Shown here piece after piece: positions 16,070 through 25,701 of a stretch of DNA of 38,820 nt. The notes under the pieces are model-generated. The model saw only the letters and a program-made list of their open reading frames with translations, made no database searches and was not told the DNA's origin. The number at the start of each line of letters is the position of its first letter. Positions within the stretch are counted from its first letter, which is position 1. The position numbers were made by a program, and so were the translations under genes. This DNA is from Oscillospiraceae bacterium (GTDB lineage Bacteria; Bacillota; Clostridia; Oscillospirales; Acutalibacteraceae): assembly GCA_015066405.1 (NCBI GenBank), contig SVOM01000016.1, positions 1 through 38,820 of the forward strand, given 5' to 3'.

Positions 16070-16670
16070 GGGAAATCTCTTTATATTATCGGGACCTTCC
16101 GGCTCGGGTAAGGATACAATTCTTAAAAAAGCGCTTGAGCGCCATCCCGAAATCAAACTTTCAATTTCCAGTATTACACGCGATATGCGTGTGGGTGAGG
16201 TTGAGGGCGAAAAATATCACTTTATATCTCGCGCGGAGTTTGAGGAGCAGTTAGCCCGCGATATGTTTTTAGAGCATAATGTGTTTGTTGGCAACTATTA
16301 CGGCACACCGCGTGGTCCTGTTGAAGAGTGCTTGGCAAACGGTGGCGATATGATAGTTGAAATTGATGTTAATGGTGCTAAGCAAGTTAAACAAAAAATG
16401 CCGGAGGCTATCAGCATATTTATTATGCCGCCATCCTTTGAGGTGCTTAAAAATCGGCTTAGTAATAGAGGTACAGAGTCTGAAGAACTCGTAGCAAAAC
16501 GCCTCAATGAAGCTATACGCGAGATAAAGTGCGCATATAACTATGATTACATAGTTATCAACGATAAGCTCGAAGAAGCCACCGAAGATTTATTGTCAGT
16601 AATTCTTTGTGAAAGATTACATATAGAAAAGAATAAAAAATTTATTGATGAGGTGCTTGAAAAATGTTAA
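16062..16670 (+). CDS. gmk: Guanylate kinase
   Basis: A 202-residue GMP kinase producing GDP from GMP and ATP. The P-loop GPSGSGKDT is at 11-19. The GMP-binding region includes [20 protein letters not shown], where many family members have TTR.PR, and is followed by [15 protein letters not shown]. Length is normal. The start at 16062 overlaps the last codons of remA by eight bases and follows GGAGGAAG. The stop overlaps the rpoZ start. Confidence 0.96.
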   Translation: MNKGNLFILSGPSGSGKDTILKKALERHPEIKLSISSITRDMRVGEVEGEKYHFISRAEFEEQLARDMFLEHNVFVGNYYGTPRGPVEECLANGGDMIVEIDVNGAKQVKQKMPEAISIFIMPPSFEVLKNRLSNRGTESEELVAKRLNEAIREIKCAYNYDYIVINDKLEEATEDLLSVILCERLHIEKNKKFIDEVLEKC

Positions 16671-16840
16671 ATCCTGCAATTGGTAAACTTATTGAAAGTT
16701 ACGACAACCGTTACAGATTAGTTCTTGAGGTTGCAGATATTGCCCGTGAAATTTCGGGCGAAGCAAGCGAAAAGGGCGAAATTATTGTTGAAAAGCCCGT
16801 TAGCATTGCTATCGATAAACTCGCAAGTAATATCGACTAA
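16664..16840 (+). CDS. rpoZ: RNA polymerase omega subunit
   Basis: A 58-residue protein starting [20 protein letters not shown] and continuing VEVADIAREI-like (read: LEVADIAREISGEASEKGE) to PVSIAIDKLASNID. The pattern (N-terminal Pro, YxxRY, ADIAREI, V..AI..L) is that of a compact omega subunit, which helps assemble and stabilise core RNA polymerase. The ATG lies inside the last codons of gmk (ATGTTAA), so translation is coupled. Its place between gmk and priA is the canonical one. Confidence 0.9.
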   Translation: MLNPAIGKLIESYDNRYRLVLEVADIAREISGEASEKGEIIVEKPVSIAIDKLASNID

Positions 16841-16859
16841 TTTTTTGGAGGCATTTTAA

Positions 16860-19292
16860 GTGGGCACACGTGTGGTAGCGAGCGTTGTTCTTGAAAAAAC
16901 CGCATATAGCTTTGATAAGCCGTACGACTATCTTGTGCCCGAGTGGGCGGAGAATACTTGCCGTGCAGGGCTTAGGGTTATTGTGCCTTTTGGTAAAGGT
17001 AACTCGGAAAGACAAGGTCTAATTTTGTCTTTAGAAGAAAAAGAACATCCTACATCACTTAAGGAAATACGCCGCATAGTTGATGAAACTCCTGTTCTTA
17101 ATGATGAAATGCTAAAACTTTGTCAGTGGTTGCACGAATCATTGTTTTGCACCTATTTTGATGCAGTAAACACAGTGTTACCAACCGGCGTTACCTTAAA
17201 GCTTGTAGATGCTTTTTCTGTTAACCCCGAGTTTTCCGATATTTCAATGCTCGATACCGATGAAGCCGCTGTGTATGACTATATTAAAAACTGCGCGGCC
17301 GAAATATCGGCGGAGAAGCTTTACCGCGAGTGCGATTTAAAAGATTCCAAAATTTTAAATAAGCTTATAAAGAAAAACGCGATTATTAAAAACACCAACG
17401 CGTTGCGCCGTATGAATGATGCAACGCTTAAATCGGTGCGCATAAAGGAAAATTTGCCCGAAAATGCCTTTTCGCTTTTGTCCCAAAGGCAAAAGGAAAT
17501 AGCAAATGTACTGCTTGAAACGGGCGGTACGAGTATTAAAGAACTGCAGTATTTTACGGGCGTATCGGTATCGGTTATAAACGCCTTGGTTACAAAAGGT
17601 GTTGCCGAGTTTTATGAGCAAACTGTCTACCGCAAGCCGCAAAATGCTTATACAAAGGTTGTTCCTACGAAAATTACATTGACCGATGAGCAAAATGCAG
17701 TTTACAGTGAATTGTCTAAAAAGCTTGATAGTTTTAATACAGCATTACTGTATGGTGTTACGGGTAGCGGTAAAACGCAGGTGTTTTTGTCCCTCGCTGA
17801 TAAGGTTATAGCGGCGGGCAAGGGCGTTATAATTATGGTGCCCGAAATTTCTTTAACACCCCAAACCGTTGCGATTTTCAGTAGTCGTTATGGCGATAAA
17901 ATTGCAGTTTTTCATAGTGCAATGTCGCTTGGACAACGTATGGATGAGTGGAAACGCATTAAAGAGGGCAAGGCAAAAATTGCCATAGGCACGCGTTCGG
18001 CCATATTTGCTCCGTTTGATAATTTAGGCCTTGTTATTATGGATGAGGAACAGGAGCATACCTATAAATCGGAGCAGTCCCCACGTTTTCACGCAAGAAA
18101 TGTATCACGCTTCCGTGCAAAATATCATAATTGTTTGTTTTTGATGGCATCCGCCACACCCTCGGTTGAAACTTATACTGCCGCCAAGGCAGGCAAATAT
18201 ACGCTGTGTAAGTTGGAGCACAGATACGGCAACGCCGTTTTACCCGAAACCGAAATTGTTGATATGCGAAATGAGATGCAAAACGGCAATTCGGGCGCTA
18301 TCAGCGGCGTGTTGTATGATGAAATAGAAGCGGCTTTAAAGGCAAGTAAACAAGCGATAGTATTGCTTAACCGCCGTGGGCATAATACCTATATATCTTG
18401 CCCATCGTGTGGATATGTAGCTACCTGCCCTAATTGCAGTATAACGCTCACATATCATTCGGCTAACCGCCGCCTTATGTGTCATTGCTGCGGATATTCC
18501 GAGCCGATTTTTGATAAATGCCCAGAATGCAGCGAAACTCATATCAAATTTTCGGGTATGGGCACACAAAAGGTTGAGGAAGAACTTAAAATGCTGTTCC
18601 CGTCAGCTTCAATTTTGCGCCTTGATGCCGATACAACTACCACAAAAAATTCATATTCACAGTATCTTGGCGATTTTGCCGACGGTAAGTACGATATAAT
18701 GCTTGGTACACAAATGGTAGCAAAGGGACTTGATTTTCCAAGGGTTACGGTTGTTGGTGTGCTTGGTGCTGAAAGAAGTATGAATAGCGAAGATTACAGA
18801 AGCGCTGAGCGTACCTTTTCGCTGCTCACACAGGTTATAGGCCGTGCGGGTAGAGGGGATGATATGGGTAAGGCAATTATACAAACCCTTGACCCCGATA
18901 ATACAATAATACCGCTTTCACAGTCGCAAGATTACGAGGCATTTTATAACGAAGAAATTTTAATCCGTAAAGCGCATATATATCCGCCGTTTTGCGATTT
19001 GGTAACGGTGTCCGCCCAGTCTTTATCGCAGCAGTCGGCACACGACACGGCATTTCGGTTTTTAGATAATCTCAAAAAACTCGTTGCGGATGAATATAAT
19101 GATGTAAAAATTATAGTTCTTGGCCCAACACCTGCGGCGGTTGCTAAGGTAAACAACAAATACCGCTATAGAATTATAATTAAATGTAAGAATAATAAAC
19201 GCACGCGTGAGCTTTTGCGCCGTAGTGCCGATTTTAAAATGGTAAACGATGCTTCGGTTTTGATAGATATTAATCCTGAAGTGTTAATATAA
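16860..19292 (+). CDS. priA: Primosomal protein N' (replication restart helicase)
   Basis: An 810-residue superfamily 2 helicase that reloads the replisome at stalled forks. The N-terminal DNA-binding domain starts VASVVLEKTAYSFDKPYDYL. Walker A is GVTGSGKT near residue 298, and Walker B is MDEEQEHTYK near 394. A zinc domain has cysteine pairs CPSC, CPNC, CHCC and CPEC, and the C-terminal helicase motif QVIGRAGRG follows. Length is slightly above the E. coli protein. The GTG start follows TTGGAGGC, 19 bases after rpoZ. Confidence 0.96.
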   Translation: MGTRVVASVVLEKTAYSFDKPYDYLVPEWAENTCRAGLRVIVPFGKGNSERQGLILSLEEKEHPTSLKEIRRIVDETPVLNDEMLKLCQWLHESLFCTYFDAVNTVLPTGVTLKLVDAFSVNPEFSDISMLDTDEAAVYDYIKNCAAEISAEKLYRECDLKDSKILNKLIKKNAIIKNTNALRRMNDATLKSVRIKENLPENAFSLLSQRQKEIANVLLETGGTSIKELQYFTGVSVSVINALVTKGVAEFYEQTVYRKPQNAYTKVVPTKITLTDEQNAVYSELSKKLDSFNTALLYGVTGSGKTQVFLSLADKVIAAGKGVIIMVPEISLTPQTVAIFSSRYGDKIAVFHSAMSLGQRMDEWKRIKEGKAKIAIGTRSAIFAPFDNLGLVIMDEEQEHTYKSEQSPRFHARNVSRFRAKYHNCLFLMASATPSVETYTAAKAGKYTLCKLEHRYGNAVLPETEIVDMRNEMQNGNSGAISGVLYDEIEAALKASKQAIVLLNRRGHNTYISCPSCGYVATCPNCSITLTYHSANRRLMCHCCGYSEPIFDKCPECSETHIKFSGMGTQKVEEELKMLFPSASILRLDADTTTTKNSYSQYLGDFADGKYDIMLGTQMVAKGLDFPRVTVVGVLGAERSMNSEDYRSAERTFSLLTQVIGRAGRGDDMGKAIIQTLDPDNTIIPLSQSQDYEAFYNEEILIRKAHIYPPFCDLVTVSAQSLSQQSAHDTAFRFLDNLKKLVADEYNDVKIIVLGPTPAAVAKVNNKYRYRIIIKCKNNKRTRELLRRSADFKMVNDASVLIDINPEVLI

Positions 19293-19302
19293 GGAGTCTG
19301 AA

Positions 19303-19749
19303 ATGGCAACAAGAAATATTTTAAAATACGGGGACCCCGCACTTAAAAAGATTTCCCGTACAGTGCTTAATTTTGATGAGCGTTTGGCCCAAACGCTTGA
19401 TGATATGCGAGATACAATGTACGAAGCCGAGGGCTGTGGACTTGCCGCCCCGCAAATAGGCGTTTTGCGCCGATATTGCATTATTGATGTAGGCGATGGC
19501 ATTATCGAGCTTGTTAACCCCGTTATAATAGAAAAAGAGGGCGTACAGTACGAAAGCGAAGGCTGTTTGTCGGTCCCCGGTAACTATAAAACCACAAAGC
19601 GACCGATGAAGGTTAAAGTTAGAGCGCAGGACCGCCACGGCAATAAAATCATAGTTGAAGGCGAGGGCCTTAAAGCCAGAGCTCTTTGCCACGAAATAGA
19701 CCATCTTGACGGAATACTGTTTTTAGATAGAGCAATAAAGGAACAATAA
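19303..19749 (+). CDS. def: Peptide deformylase
   Basis: A 148-residue metalloenzyme that removes the formyl group from nascent proteins. All three active-site motifs are present: GLAAPQ at 46-51, EGCLS with metal ligand C88, and HEIDH with H130, E131 and H134. It follows priA by ten bases with AAGGAG before the ATG and precedes fmt, which adds the formyl group to Met-tRNA, so the formylation cycle is encoded together. Confidence 0.97.
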   Translation: MATRNILKYGDPALKKISRTVLNFDERLAQTLDDMRDTMYEAEGCGLAAPQIGVLRRYCIIDVGDGIIELVNPVIIEKEGVQYESEGCLSVPGNYKTTKRPMKVKVRAQDRHGNKIIVEGEGLKARALCHEIDHLDGILFLDRAIKEQ

Positions 19750-19763
19750 AGGGGAATTACTTT

Positions 19764-20690
19764 ATGCGTATTGTTTTTATGGGTACCCCCGATATTGCGG
19801 TGGGAACATTAAAAGCTTTATTAAATTCAAAACACGAAATAGTGGGTGTGTTTACACAACCCGATAAACCCGTTGGCAGAAAACAAATTTTAACCCCGCC
19901 ACCCGTAAAGGTGTGCGCAAAAGAAAACGGAATACCGGTATATCAGCCAACAACGCTTAAAACAAATGAGGCTTATGAGATTTTAAAAGAACTCAACCCC
20001 GATATTATAGTTGTTGTGGCTTATGGTAAAATTTTACCCAAAAACATATTAGATTTACCGCGCTTTGGCTGCATAAACGGCCACGCATCCATACTGCCTA
20101 AATATCGCGGCTCGGCCCCGATACAGTGGTCTATCGTATATGGCGAAAAGGAAACGGGCATAACCGTTCAGCGTATGGATGAGGGCGTTGATACGGGCGA
20201 TATAATAGATATTAAAAAAGTGCCCATATTACCCAATGAAACCGCGGATGAGTTGTACGAAAAGTTAACCGAAACGGCGGCAGAGCTTATTTGTGAAACG
20301 TTAGGTAAAATCGAAAACGGCACCGCCACTTTCACAAAGCAAAACGAAAACGAGGCCACCTATGCGCCGATGATAAAAAAGGAAATGGCGTATATAGATT
20401 TTTCTAAAACGGCAAGCGATATACACAATTTAGTTCGTGGATTTTATTCTTGGCCTACCGCTTACTTTATGTTTGGCGACAGGCGGTTAAAGGTGTATAA
20501 AACCGAAATTGGCGGCAGCACAAATGCCGCACCCGCTACCGTTATAAAATCGGACGGGGAATTGGTTATTGCTTGCGGCGATAACACCTCGGTTAAATTA
20601 CTCGATATTCAACTTGAGGGCTCAAAGCGAATGGATGTAAAGCAATGGCTTATGGGCAAAAAAATAGAAACAGGTATTAAAATACAATAA
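19764..20690 (+). CDS. fmt: Methionyl-tRNA formyltransferase
   Basis: A 308-residue enzyme that formylates initiator Met-tRNA using 10-formyltetrahydrofolate. It starts MRIVFMGTPDIAVGTLKALL, and the catalytic Asn-His-Asp set corresponds to N105, H107 (NGHASILPKYRGSAP) and D143 (GVDTGDI). The C-terminal OB-like domain follows from about 205. It has AAAGGGG before the ATG and sits in the operon directly after def. Confidence 0.97.
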   Translation: MRIVFMGTPDIAVGTLKALLNSKHEIVGVFTQPDKPVGRKQILTPPPVKVCAKENGIPVYQPTTLKTNEAYEILKELNPDIIVVVAYGKILPKNILDLPRFGCINGHASILPKYRGSAPIQWSIVYGEKETGITVQRMDEGVDTGDIIDIKKVPILPNETADELYEKLTETAAELICETLGKIENGTATFTKQNENEATYAPMIKKEMAYIDFSKTASDIHNLVRGFYSWPTAYFMFGDRRLKVYKTEIGGSTNAAPATVIKSDGELVIACGDNTSVKLLDIQLEGSKRMDVKQWLMGKKIETGIKIQ

Positions 20691-20702
20691 AGGAGAAAGG
20701 GT

Positions 20703-21974
20703 ATGCAGTCATCAAGAAAAGTTGCAATAGATGCGCTTCTTAAAGTAAATAACGACCTTGCATACTCAAATATTACCCTTAATAACATTTTAAAAAATTC
20801 GGAATTATCAACTGCCGATAAACAGTTTACAACGGCCTTGTTTTATGGCGTGTTGGATCGCAAAATCACACTTGATTATGTGCTCGGCACCTTAATTAAA
20901 ACGCCGCTTAGCAAGGTTGATAGTTTTACAAAAGAGGTACTGCGTGTGGGCCTTTATCAAATAATGTTTATGGATAAGGTTCCCGATTCTGCCGCCGTTA
21001 ACGAAGCGGTTAAGATAATAAAAGCATCTAAAAAACGGCATAATGCAGGGTTTGTAAATGCGGTGCTTCGCGCAAGCACTCGTCAGGAAAAGCTTATTCC
21101 CGATGGCAATTCGGTAAAGGATTTAAGCGTTCGTTTTTCGGTGCCCGAGTGGATTGTCGAGAGCTTTATTAACGATTATTCATTAGAAGATACCGTTAGT
21201 TTACTTTCCGAGACACTCAAACCCACACCAATTTATTTGAGGGTAAACACGCTAAAAATTGGCGTAGAGGAGTTTTTGGGCGAGCTTGAGAAAATTGGCG
21301 TTAAAGCCGAAAAGACCGAGCAAACGGGCGCAGTACGGCTTTTAGACGGCTTTCAAATTGAAACCAGCGAATTATATAAAAAAGGGCTTTTTTATGTTCA
21401 AGATTTAAGCTCGCAAAAATGCGCACAAATACTCGGGGCACAAAAAGGCGAGCGTGTTCTCGATATATGCGCAGCGCCCGGCGGCAAGAGCTTTGCTTTG
21501 GCTATACTTATGCAAAACTCGGGCGAGATATTGTCTTGTGATTTGTACGAAAAAAGGACTAATTTGATAAGCTCGGGTGCTAAACGCCTCGGTATTGATA
21601 TAATCAAAACTAAAACCAATGATGCCACCGCTTACAATAGTGAAATAGGCTTGTTTGATGCCGTGCTTTGTGATGTTCCGTGCTCGGGACTTGGCATTAT
21701 TAGGCGCAAGCCCGATATAAAATATAAAGAAATTGCTTCTTTTTCCGATTTAGAAAAAATACAGTCGGAAATTTTAGAAAACGCGGTTAAATATTTAAAA
21801 AGCGGCGGTAGAATTGTCTATTCCACCTGTACTTTGCGACAAAACGAAAACGAAAAGCAGGTAGAAGCGTTTCTTCAAAAACATCCTGAGTTCGAGCTTA
21901 AATATATGCATACATTTATGCCGCATATAGATAATACCGATGGATTCTTTACGGCACTGCTCTTAAAGAGGTGA
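20703..21974 (+). CDS. rsmB: 16S rRNA m5C967 methyltransferase
   Basis: A 423-residue protein. The N-terminal NusB-like domain (to about 130) is followed by a SAM-dependent methyltransferase domain: LDICAAPGGKSFALA, CDVPCSGLGIIRRKPDIKY with one catalytic cysteine, and YSTCTLRQNENE with the other. It methylates C967 of 16S rRNA by analogy with E. coli RsmB. AAAGGAG precedes the ATG. It sits between fmt and rlmN, the common Firmicutes order. Confidence 0.95.
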   Translation: MQSSRKVAIDALLKVNNDLAYSNITLNNILKNSELSTADKQFTTALFYGVLDRKITLDYVLGTLIKTPLSKVDSFTKEVLRVGLYQIMFMDKVPDSAAVNEAVKIIKASKKRHNAGFVNAVLRASTRQEKLIPDGNSVKDLSVRFSVPEWIVESFINDYSLEDTVSLLSETLKPTPIYLRVNTLKIGVEEFLGELEKIGVKAEKTEQTGAVRLLDGFQIETSELYKKGLFYVQDLSSQKCAQILGAQKGERVLDICAAPGGKSFALAILMQNSGEILSCDLYEKRTNLISSGAKRLGIDIIKTKTNDATAYNSEIGLFDAVLCDVPCSGLGIIRRKPDIKYKEIASFSDLEKIQSEILENAVKYLKSGGRIVYSTCTLRQNENEKQVEAFLQKHPEFELKYMHTFMPHIDNTDGFFTALLLKR

Positions 21975-21978
21975 TATT

Positions 21979-23019
21979 TTGTCAAAACTTGATATAGCAT
22001 CATTGTATTTGGATGAGATAAAAGAATTTTTTGCTACTCTCGGTGAGCCAAAATATCGCGCTGAGCAAATATTTAAATGGTTGCGCTCGGGTATTACGTG
22101 CTTTGATGAAATGACAAACGTTCCAAAGAAGCTTCGGGAACAGTTGGCAGAAAAATGCTATATAGCCACAGTAAAACCCGTGCAAAGATTAGTTTCAAAA
22201 ATTGATGGCACTGTAAAATACTTGTATGAATTGCATGACGGCGAGTTTATAGAATCGGTTTTTATGCAGTACAAACACGGATATACAGTATGCATTTCAA
22301 CGCAGGTTGGTTGCCGTATGGGGTGCAGCTTTTGTGCTTCGGGACTTGGTGGTTTATACCGCGATTTAACCGCATCCGAGATGCTCGCGCAAATACATTT
22401 TGCGGCAAAAGATAACGGTGTTAGGGTGTCTAATGTGGTTATGATGGGTATGGGCGAGCCGCTTGATAATTTTGATAATTCAGTGCGGTTTTTAAATCTC
22501 GTATCAGACACCGAAGGGCTTAATATAGGGCTAAGACATATATCTTTATCAACTTCGGGCGTTGTTACGGGAATTTATAAATTAGCGGAGCTTAATTTAC
22601 CGATTACGTTGTCTATTTCACTGCACGCATCAAATAATGAAACGCGCAGCAGTATAATGAAGGTAAATAAAAAATGGGATATTAATGAGCTGCTTAAAGC
22701 TTGTAAATATTATCAGGGCATTACGGGTAGGAGAATTTCCTTCGAATATGCACTGATAAACGGGGTTAACGATTCGATAAAAAATGCTGATGAGTTATCA
22801 AAAATATTAAAAGGTATTATGAGCCATGTAAATCTAATACCTGTAAACCCCGTTGAAGAAAACGATTTTAAAAGGGCCACGGAGGAAAACATTTGTCGTT
22901 TTGCAAAATTGCTAAACGATAGGGGAATAACCGCAACGGTCCGCCGCACATTAGGTGCGGATATTAATGCTTCGTGCGGTCAGCTGCGCCGCCGAGCAGT
23001 AAAGAGGGAGGAAGAATAG
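21979..23019 (+). CDS. rlmN: Radical SAM 23S rRNA/tRNA adenine-C2 methyltransferase
   Basis: A 346-residue radical SAM enzyme that makes m2A2503 in 23S rRNA and m2A37 in some tRNAs. The [4Fe-4S] cysteines are C112, C116 and C119 (GCRMGCSFCASG). GMGEPLDNF follows, and near the end the methyl-carrying cysteine, C333, is in NASCGQLRRR. The TTG start at 21979 follows AGAGGTG and is five bases after the rsmB stop. Its stop shares a base with the prpC GTG. Confidence 0.95.
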   Translation: MSKLDIASLYLDEIKEFFATLGEPKYRAEQIFKWLRSGITCFDEMTNVPKKLREQLAEKCYIATVKPVQRLVSKIDGTVKYLYELHDGEFIESVFMQYKHGYTVCISTQVGCRMGCSFCASGLGGLYRDLTASEMLAQIHFAAKDNGVRVSNVVMMGMGEPLDNFDNSVRFLNLVSDTEGLNIGLRHISLSTSGVVTGIYKLAELNLPITLSISLHASNNETRSSIMKVNKKWDINELLKACKYYQGITGRRISFEYALINGVNDSIKNADELSKILKGIMSHVNLIPVNPVEENDFKRATEENICRFAKLLNDRGITATVRRTLGADINASCGQLRRRAVKREEE

Positions 23020-23744
23020 TGAAAATTTACGGTGCTACCGATGTCGGTATAGTGAGAACAAGTAATCAGGACGCTTTTAAAAATACCGTTTTGGCCGAAA
23101 ACTCAGTTTTATCGGTTGTGTGCGATGGTATGGGCGGCGCCAATGCGGGCAATGTTGCAAGCAAAATGGCTACCGAAATTATTACAGATTTTGTTATAAA
23201 ATCATATAGTCCAAACTTAACTGCGGTATCGGTTGAAAATATGCTACGTACAGCTATATCTTCTGCAAATTTGGAGATTTTTTCTTCTTCTAACAAGGTG
23301 GAAGAATATAAGGGCATGGGCACAACAGTTGTTGCCGCACTTGTACATGGGGGCGTTGCTTATATCGCCCATGTGGGAGATAGCAGAGCATATCTTTTAA
23401 AGAAGGATGGCATAACGCAGATAACGCGCGACCATTCGGTTATACAAGATTTAATTGAGAGTGGTCATTTGACATTGGAGGAAGCGCGTAATCATCCAAA
23501 GAAAAACGTTATCACACGGGCGGTTGGTACGCTCGAGGATATAATTGTTGATTTTGATGAGCTTCAAATCGGCGATGGGGTACTTTTACTGTGTACTGAT
23601 GGACTCAGTAATATGCTTAGTGATGAAGAAATTCAGCAAATCTTCTCTGAAAATAATCTTGAAGATACGGCGGAATTATTAATCAAATCAGCCAATGAAA
23701 AATTAAGTAATGATAATGTAACGGTTACTTTGATTTCTCAGTAA
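23019..23744 (+). CDS. prpC: PP2C-type Ser/Thr protein phosphatase PrpC
   Basis: A 241-residue PPM-family phosphatase. Metal-binding motifs are VCDGMGGANAGNVA (D36, G37), AYIAHVGDSRAYLL and LLCTDGLSNML; NQDAF stands near the start. It reverses phosphorylation by the partner kinase PrkC encoded next. The GTG at 23019 follows GGGAGG and overlaps the rlmN stop (TAGTG); an earlier in-frame start lies inside rlmN and encodes nothing conserved. Confidence 0.94.
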   Translation: MKIYGATDVGIVRTSNQDAFKNTVLAENSVLSVVCDGMGGANAGNVASKMATEIITDFVIKSYSPNLTAVSVENMLRTAISSANLEIFSSSNKVEEYKGMGTTVVAALVHGGVAYIAHVGDSRAYLLKKDGITQITRDHSVIQDLIESGHLTLEEARNHPKKNVITRAVGTLEDIIVDFDELQIGDGVLLLCTDGLSNMLSDEEIQQIFSENNLEDTAELLIKSANEKLSNDNVTVTLISQ

Positions 23745-23778
23745 TTCGTAAAAATTATAGAAATGGACAGGTGTTTTT

Positions 23779-25698
23779 ATGGATAGATTTGTCGGAAAAA
23801 GACTTGATGGACGTTATGAAATTCGTGAAATTTTAGGTATAGGCGGTATGGCGGTTGTATACAAGGCATACGACAATGTAGAAAACCGCATAGTTGCCAT
23901 TAAAATTTTGCGTAAAGAGTATGCAACCAATGAAGAGTTTTTGCGCCGTTTTAAAAACGAGAGCAAGGCAATTTCACTTTTGTCGCATCCCAACATCGTA
24001 AAGATTTATGATGTTAGCTTTGGCGACCTTATTCAGTATATTGTAATGGAATATATTGAAGGTATCACGCTTAAAGAGTTTATTGAGCGCGAGGGCTCAC
24101 TAAGCTGGAAGGATGCCGTTTATTACACAATACAAATTTTGCGTGGTCTCCAACACGCGCATGATAGGGGCATTGTGCACCGCGATGTAAAACCGCAAAA
24201 CATTATGCTTTTGCCCGATGGTACAATTAAGGTTACCGACTTTGGCATTGCACGTTTTGCCCGCAGTGAGCAAAAAACTATTACCGATAAGGCAATAGGT
24301 TCGGTGCATTATATCAGTCCCGAGCAGGCAAGGGGAGAAACAACGGATGAGCGCACCGATATATATTCGGTTGGTGTAATTCTTTATGAAATGCTCACAG
24401 GCCGTTTGCCATTCCAGGCAGATAATGCCGTATCGGTAGCGATTATGCAGCTTCAACGTGAACCGCAGCTTCCCACCGAGATTAATGGCTCAATACCGCT
24501 TGGTGCTGAGCAAATCACAATGCATGCTATGCAAAAGAATACAGTTAACCGTTATAAATCTTCTTCCGAAATGCTTTGCGACCTTGAAAAGTTTAAAAAA
24601 GACCCCGCAATTACATTTGATTTTACCTATTTTGTTGATGATTCACCCACAAAATTCATCGATACCGAGGAAGCGGCTAACGATAGCGAGGAAACTGCAA
24701 AGTCGCCCGTTATACCGATTCTTGCGGGTGTTGCGGTAACATTTGTAGTTGCAATTATTGCGTTGCTCGCATTCTTCTTGCCTAATTTGTTTAGAAAAAC
24801 CAGTGAAATTAACTGTCCTAAATTTATTGGTATGACCTATCAACAGGTTGAGGCGGATGAGTATTTGCAAAGCACATTTAATATAAGCTATGAGTGGGTA
24901 AGCAATGCCGAGTATGAAAAAGGCGTTGTCTATGACCAGAGTATACCTGAAAACCGTCCCATTAAAAATGGCGCTACCATTATGCTTTATGTAAGTAACG
25001 GTAAGGTGCAGAAAAAGATTCCCGATATTAAGGGCGAGACCGAGCTTAACGCTAAAAAGATACTTGAAAGCGTGCACGGCTTTAAGGTTGTAATTGAGCC
25101 GAAGGAAGATGATAAGCTTGATGCAGGTCTTGCAATAGGCACCTCTCCCGTTGCGGGCAGTGATGCACCCGAGGGTAGTGAGATTATCCTCTATATAAGC
25201 AGTGGTGCTCCCACAGTCAATGTAGATTTACCCAACCTTGTTGGTATGAGCGAAAAGGATGCAAAGGATAAGCTTCAAAAAGCGGGTCTTACTATCGGCA
25301 ATATTACCGAGGTTGATAATAAACCGGGCGAGACCGTTCCTAAGGGCTTTGTAGTTTCTCAAACACCTAATTATGAAAAGAATAAGCAGGTTAAAAAGGG
25401 AACACAGGTTGATTTGCAAATAAGCTCGGGTAATACTGTTTATTCTGCCGATGTATCGGTTGAAATACCTGATAATGTAACTGCAGTTTCTTTGTGGGTT
25501 GATGGCTCAATGGTTAAAGAGGTTGCCTCTATAACTGCGGGACAAAAAACTGTCGTTTTCAAGGGCGTTACCGCTAAAGCACAGTCTGTTAATGCCGAAA
25601 TTCGCGTTAAAACACCCGAATGGGCCGATGAATATATGGTTTATCAAAAGATTCAGATTGATTTGTCCACAGGCAATTACACAGTAATTACGGGTTAA
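23779..25698 (+). CDS. prkC: PASTA-domain Ser/Thr protein kinase PrkC
   Basis: A 639-residue membrane kinase. The cytoplasmic kinase domain (1-275) has G20-IGG, K42, the catalytic HRDVKPQN (134-141) and DFG 154-156. One membrane helix spans about 311-334. Outside are three PASTA repeats (about 345-407, 412-475, 483-550), which bind muropeptides or lipid II in this family. A further beta-rich region (555-639) is not a PASTA repeat and I do not recognise it. The family controls cell-wall growth and, in Bacillus, spore germination. PrpC upstream is its phosphatase, and RsgA downstream has been reported as a PrkC substrate in Bacillus. Confidence 0.95.
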   Translation: MDRFVGKRLDGRYEIREILGIGGMAVVYKAYDNVENRIVAIKILRKEYATNEEFLRRFKNESKAISLLSHPNIVKIYDVSFGDLIQYIVMEYIEGITLKEFIEREGSLSWKDAVYYTIQILRGLQHAHDRGIVHRDVKPQNIMLLPDGTIKVTDFGIARFARSEQKTITDKAIGSVHYISPEQARGETTDERTDIYSVGVILYEMLTGRLPFQADNAVSVAIMQLQREPQLPTEINGSIPLGAEQITMHAMQKNTVNRYKSSSEMLCDLEKFKKDPAITFDFTYFVDDSPTKFIDTEEAANDSEETAKSPVIPILAGVAVTFVVAIIALLAFFLPNLFRKTSEINCPKFIGMTYQQVEADEYLQSTFNISYEWVSNAEYEKGVVYDQSIPENRPIKNGATIMLYVSNGKVQKKIPDIKGETELNAKKILESVHGFKVVIEPKEDDKLDAGLAIGTSPVAGSDAPEGSEIILYISSGAPTVNVDLPNLVGMSEKDAKDKLQKAGLTIGNITEVDNKPGETVPKGFVVSQTPNYEKNKQVKKGTQVDLQISSGNTVYSADVSVEIPDNVTAVSLWVDGSMVKEVASITAGQKTVVFKGVTAKAQSVNAEIRVKTPEWADEYMVYQKIQIDLSTGNYTVITG

Positions 25699-25701
25699 AA
25701 A

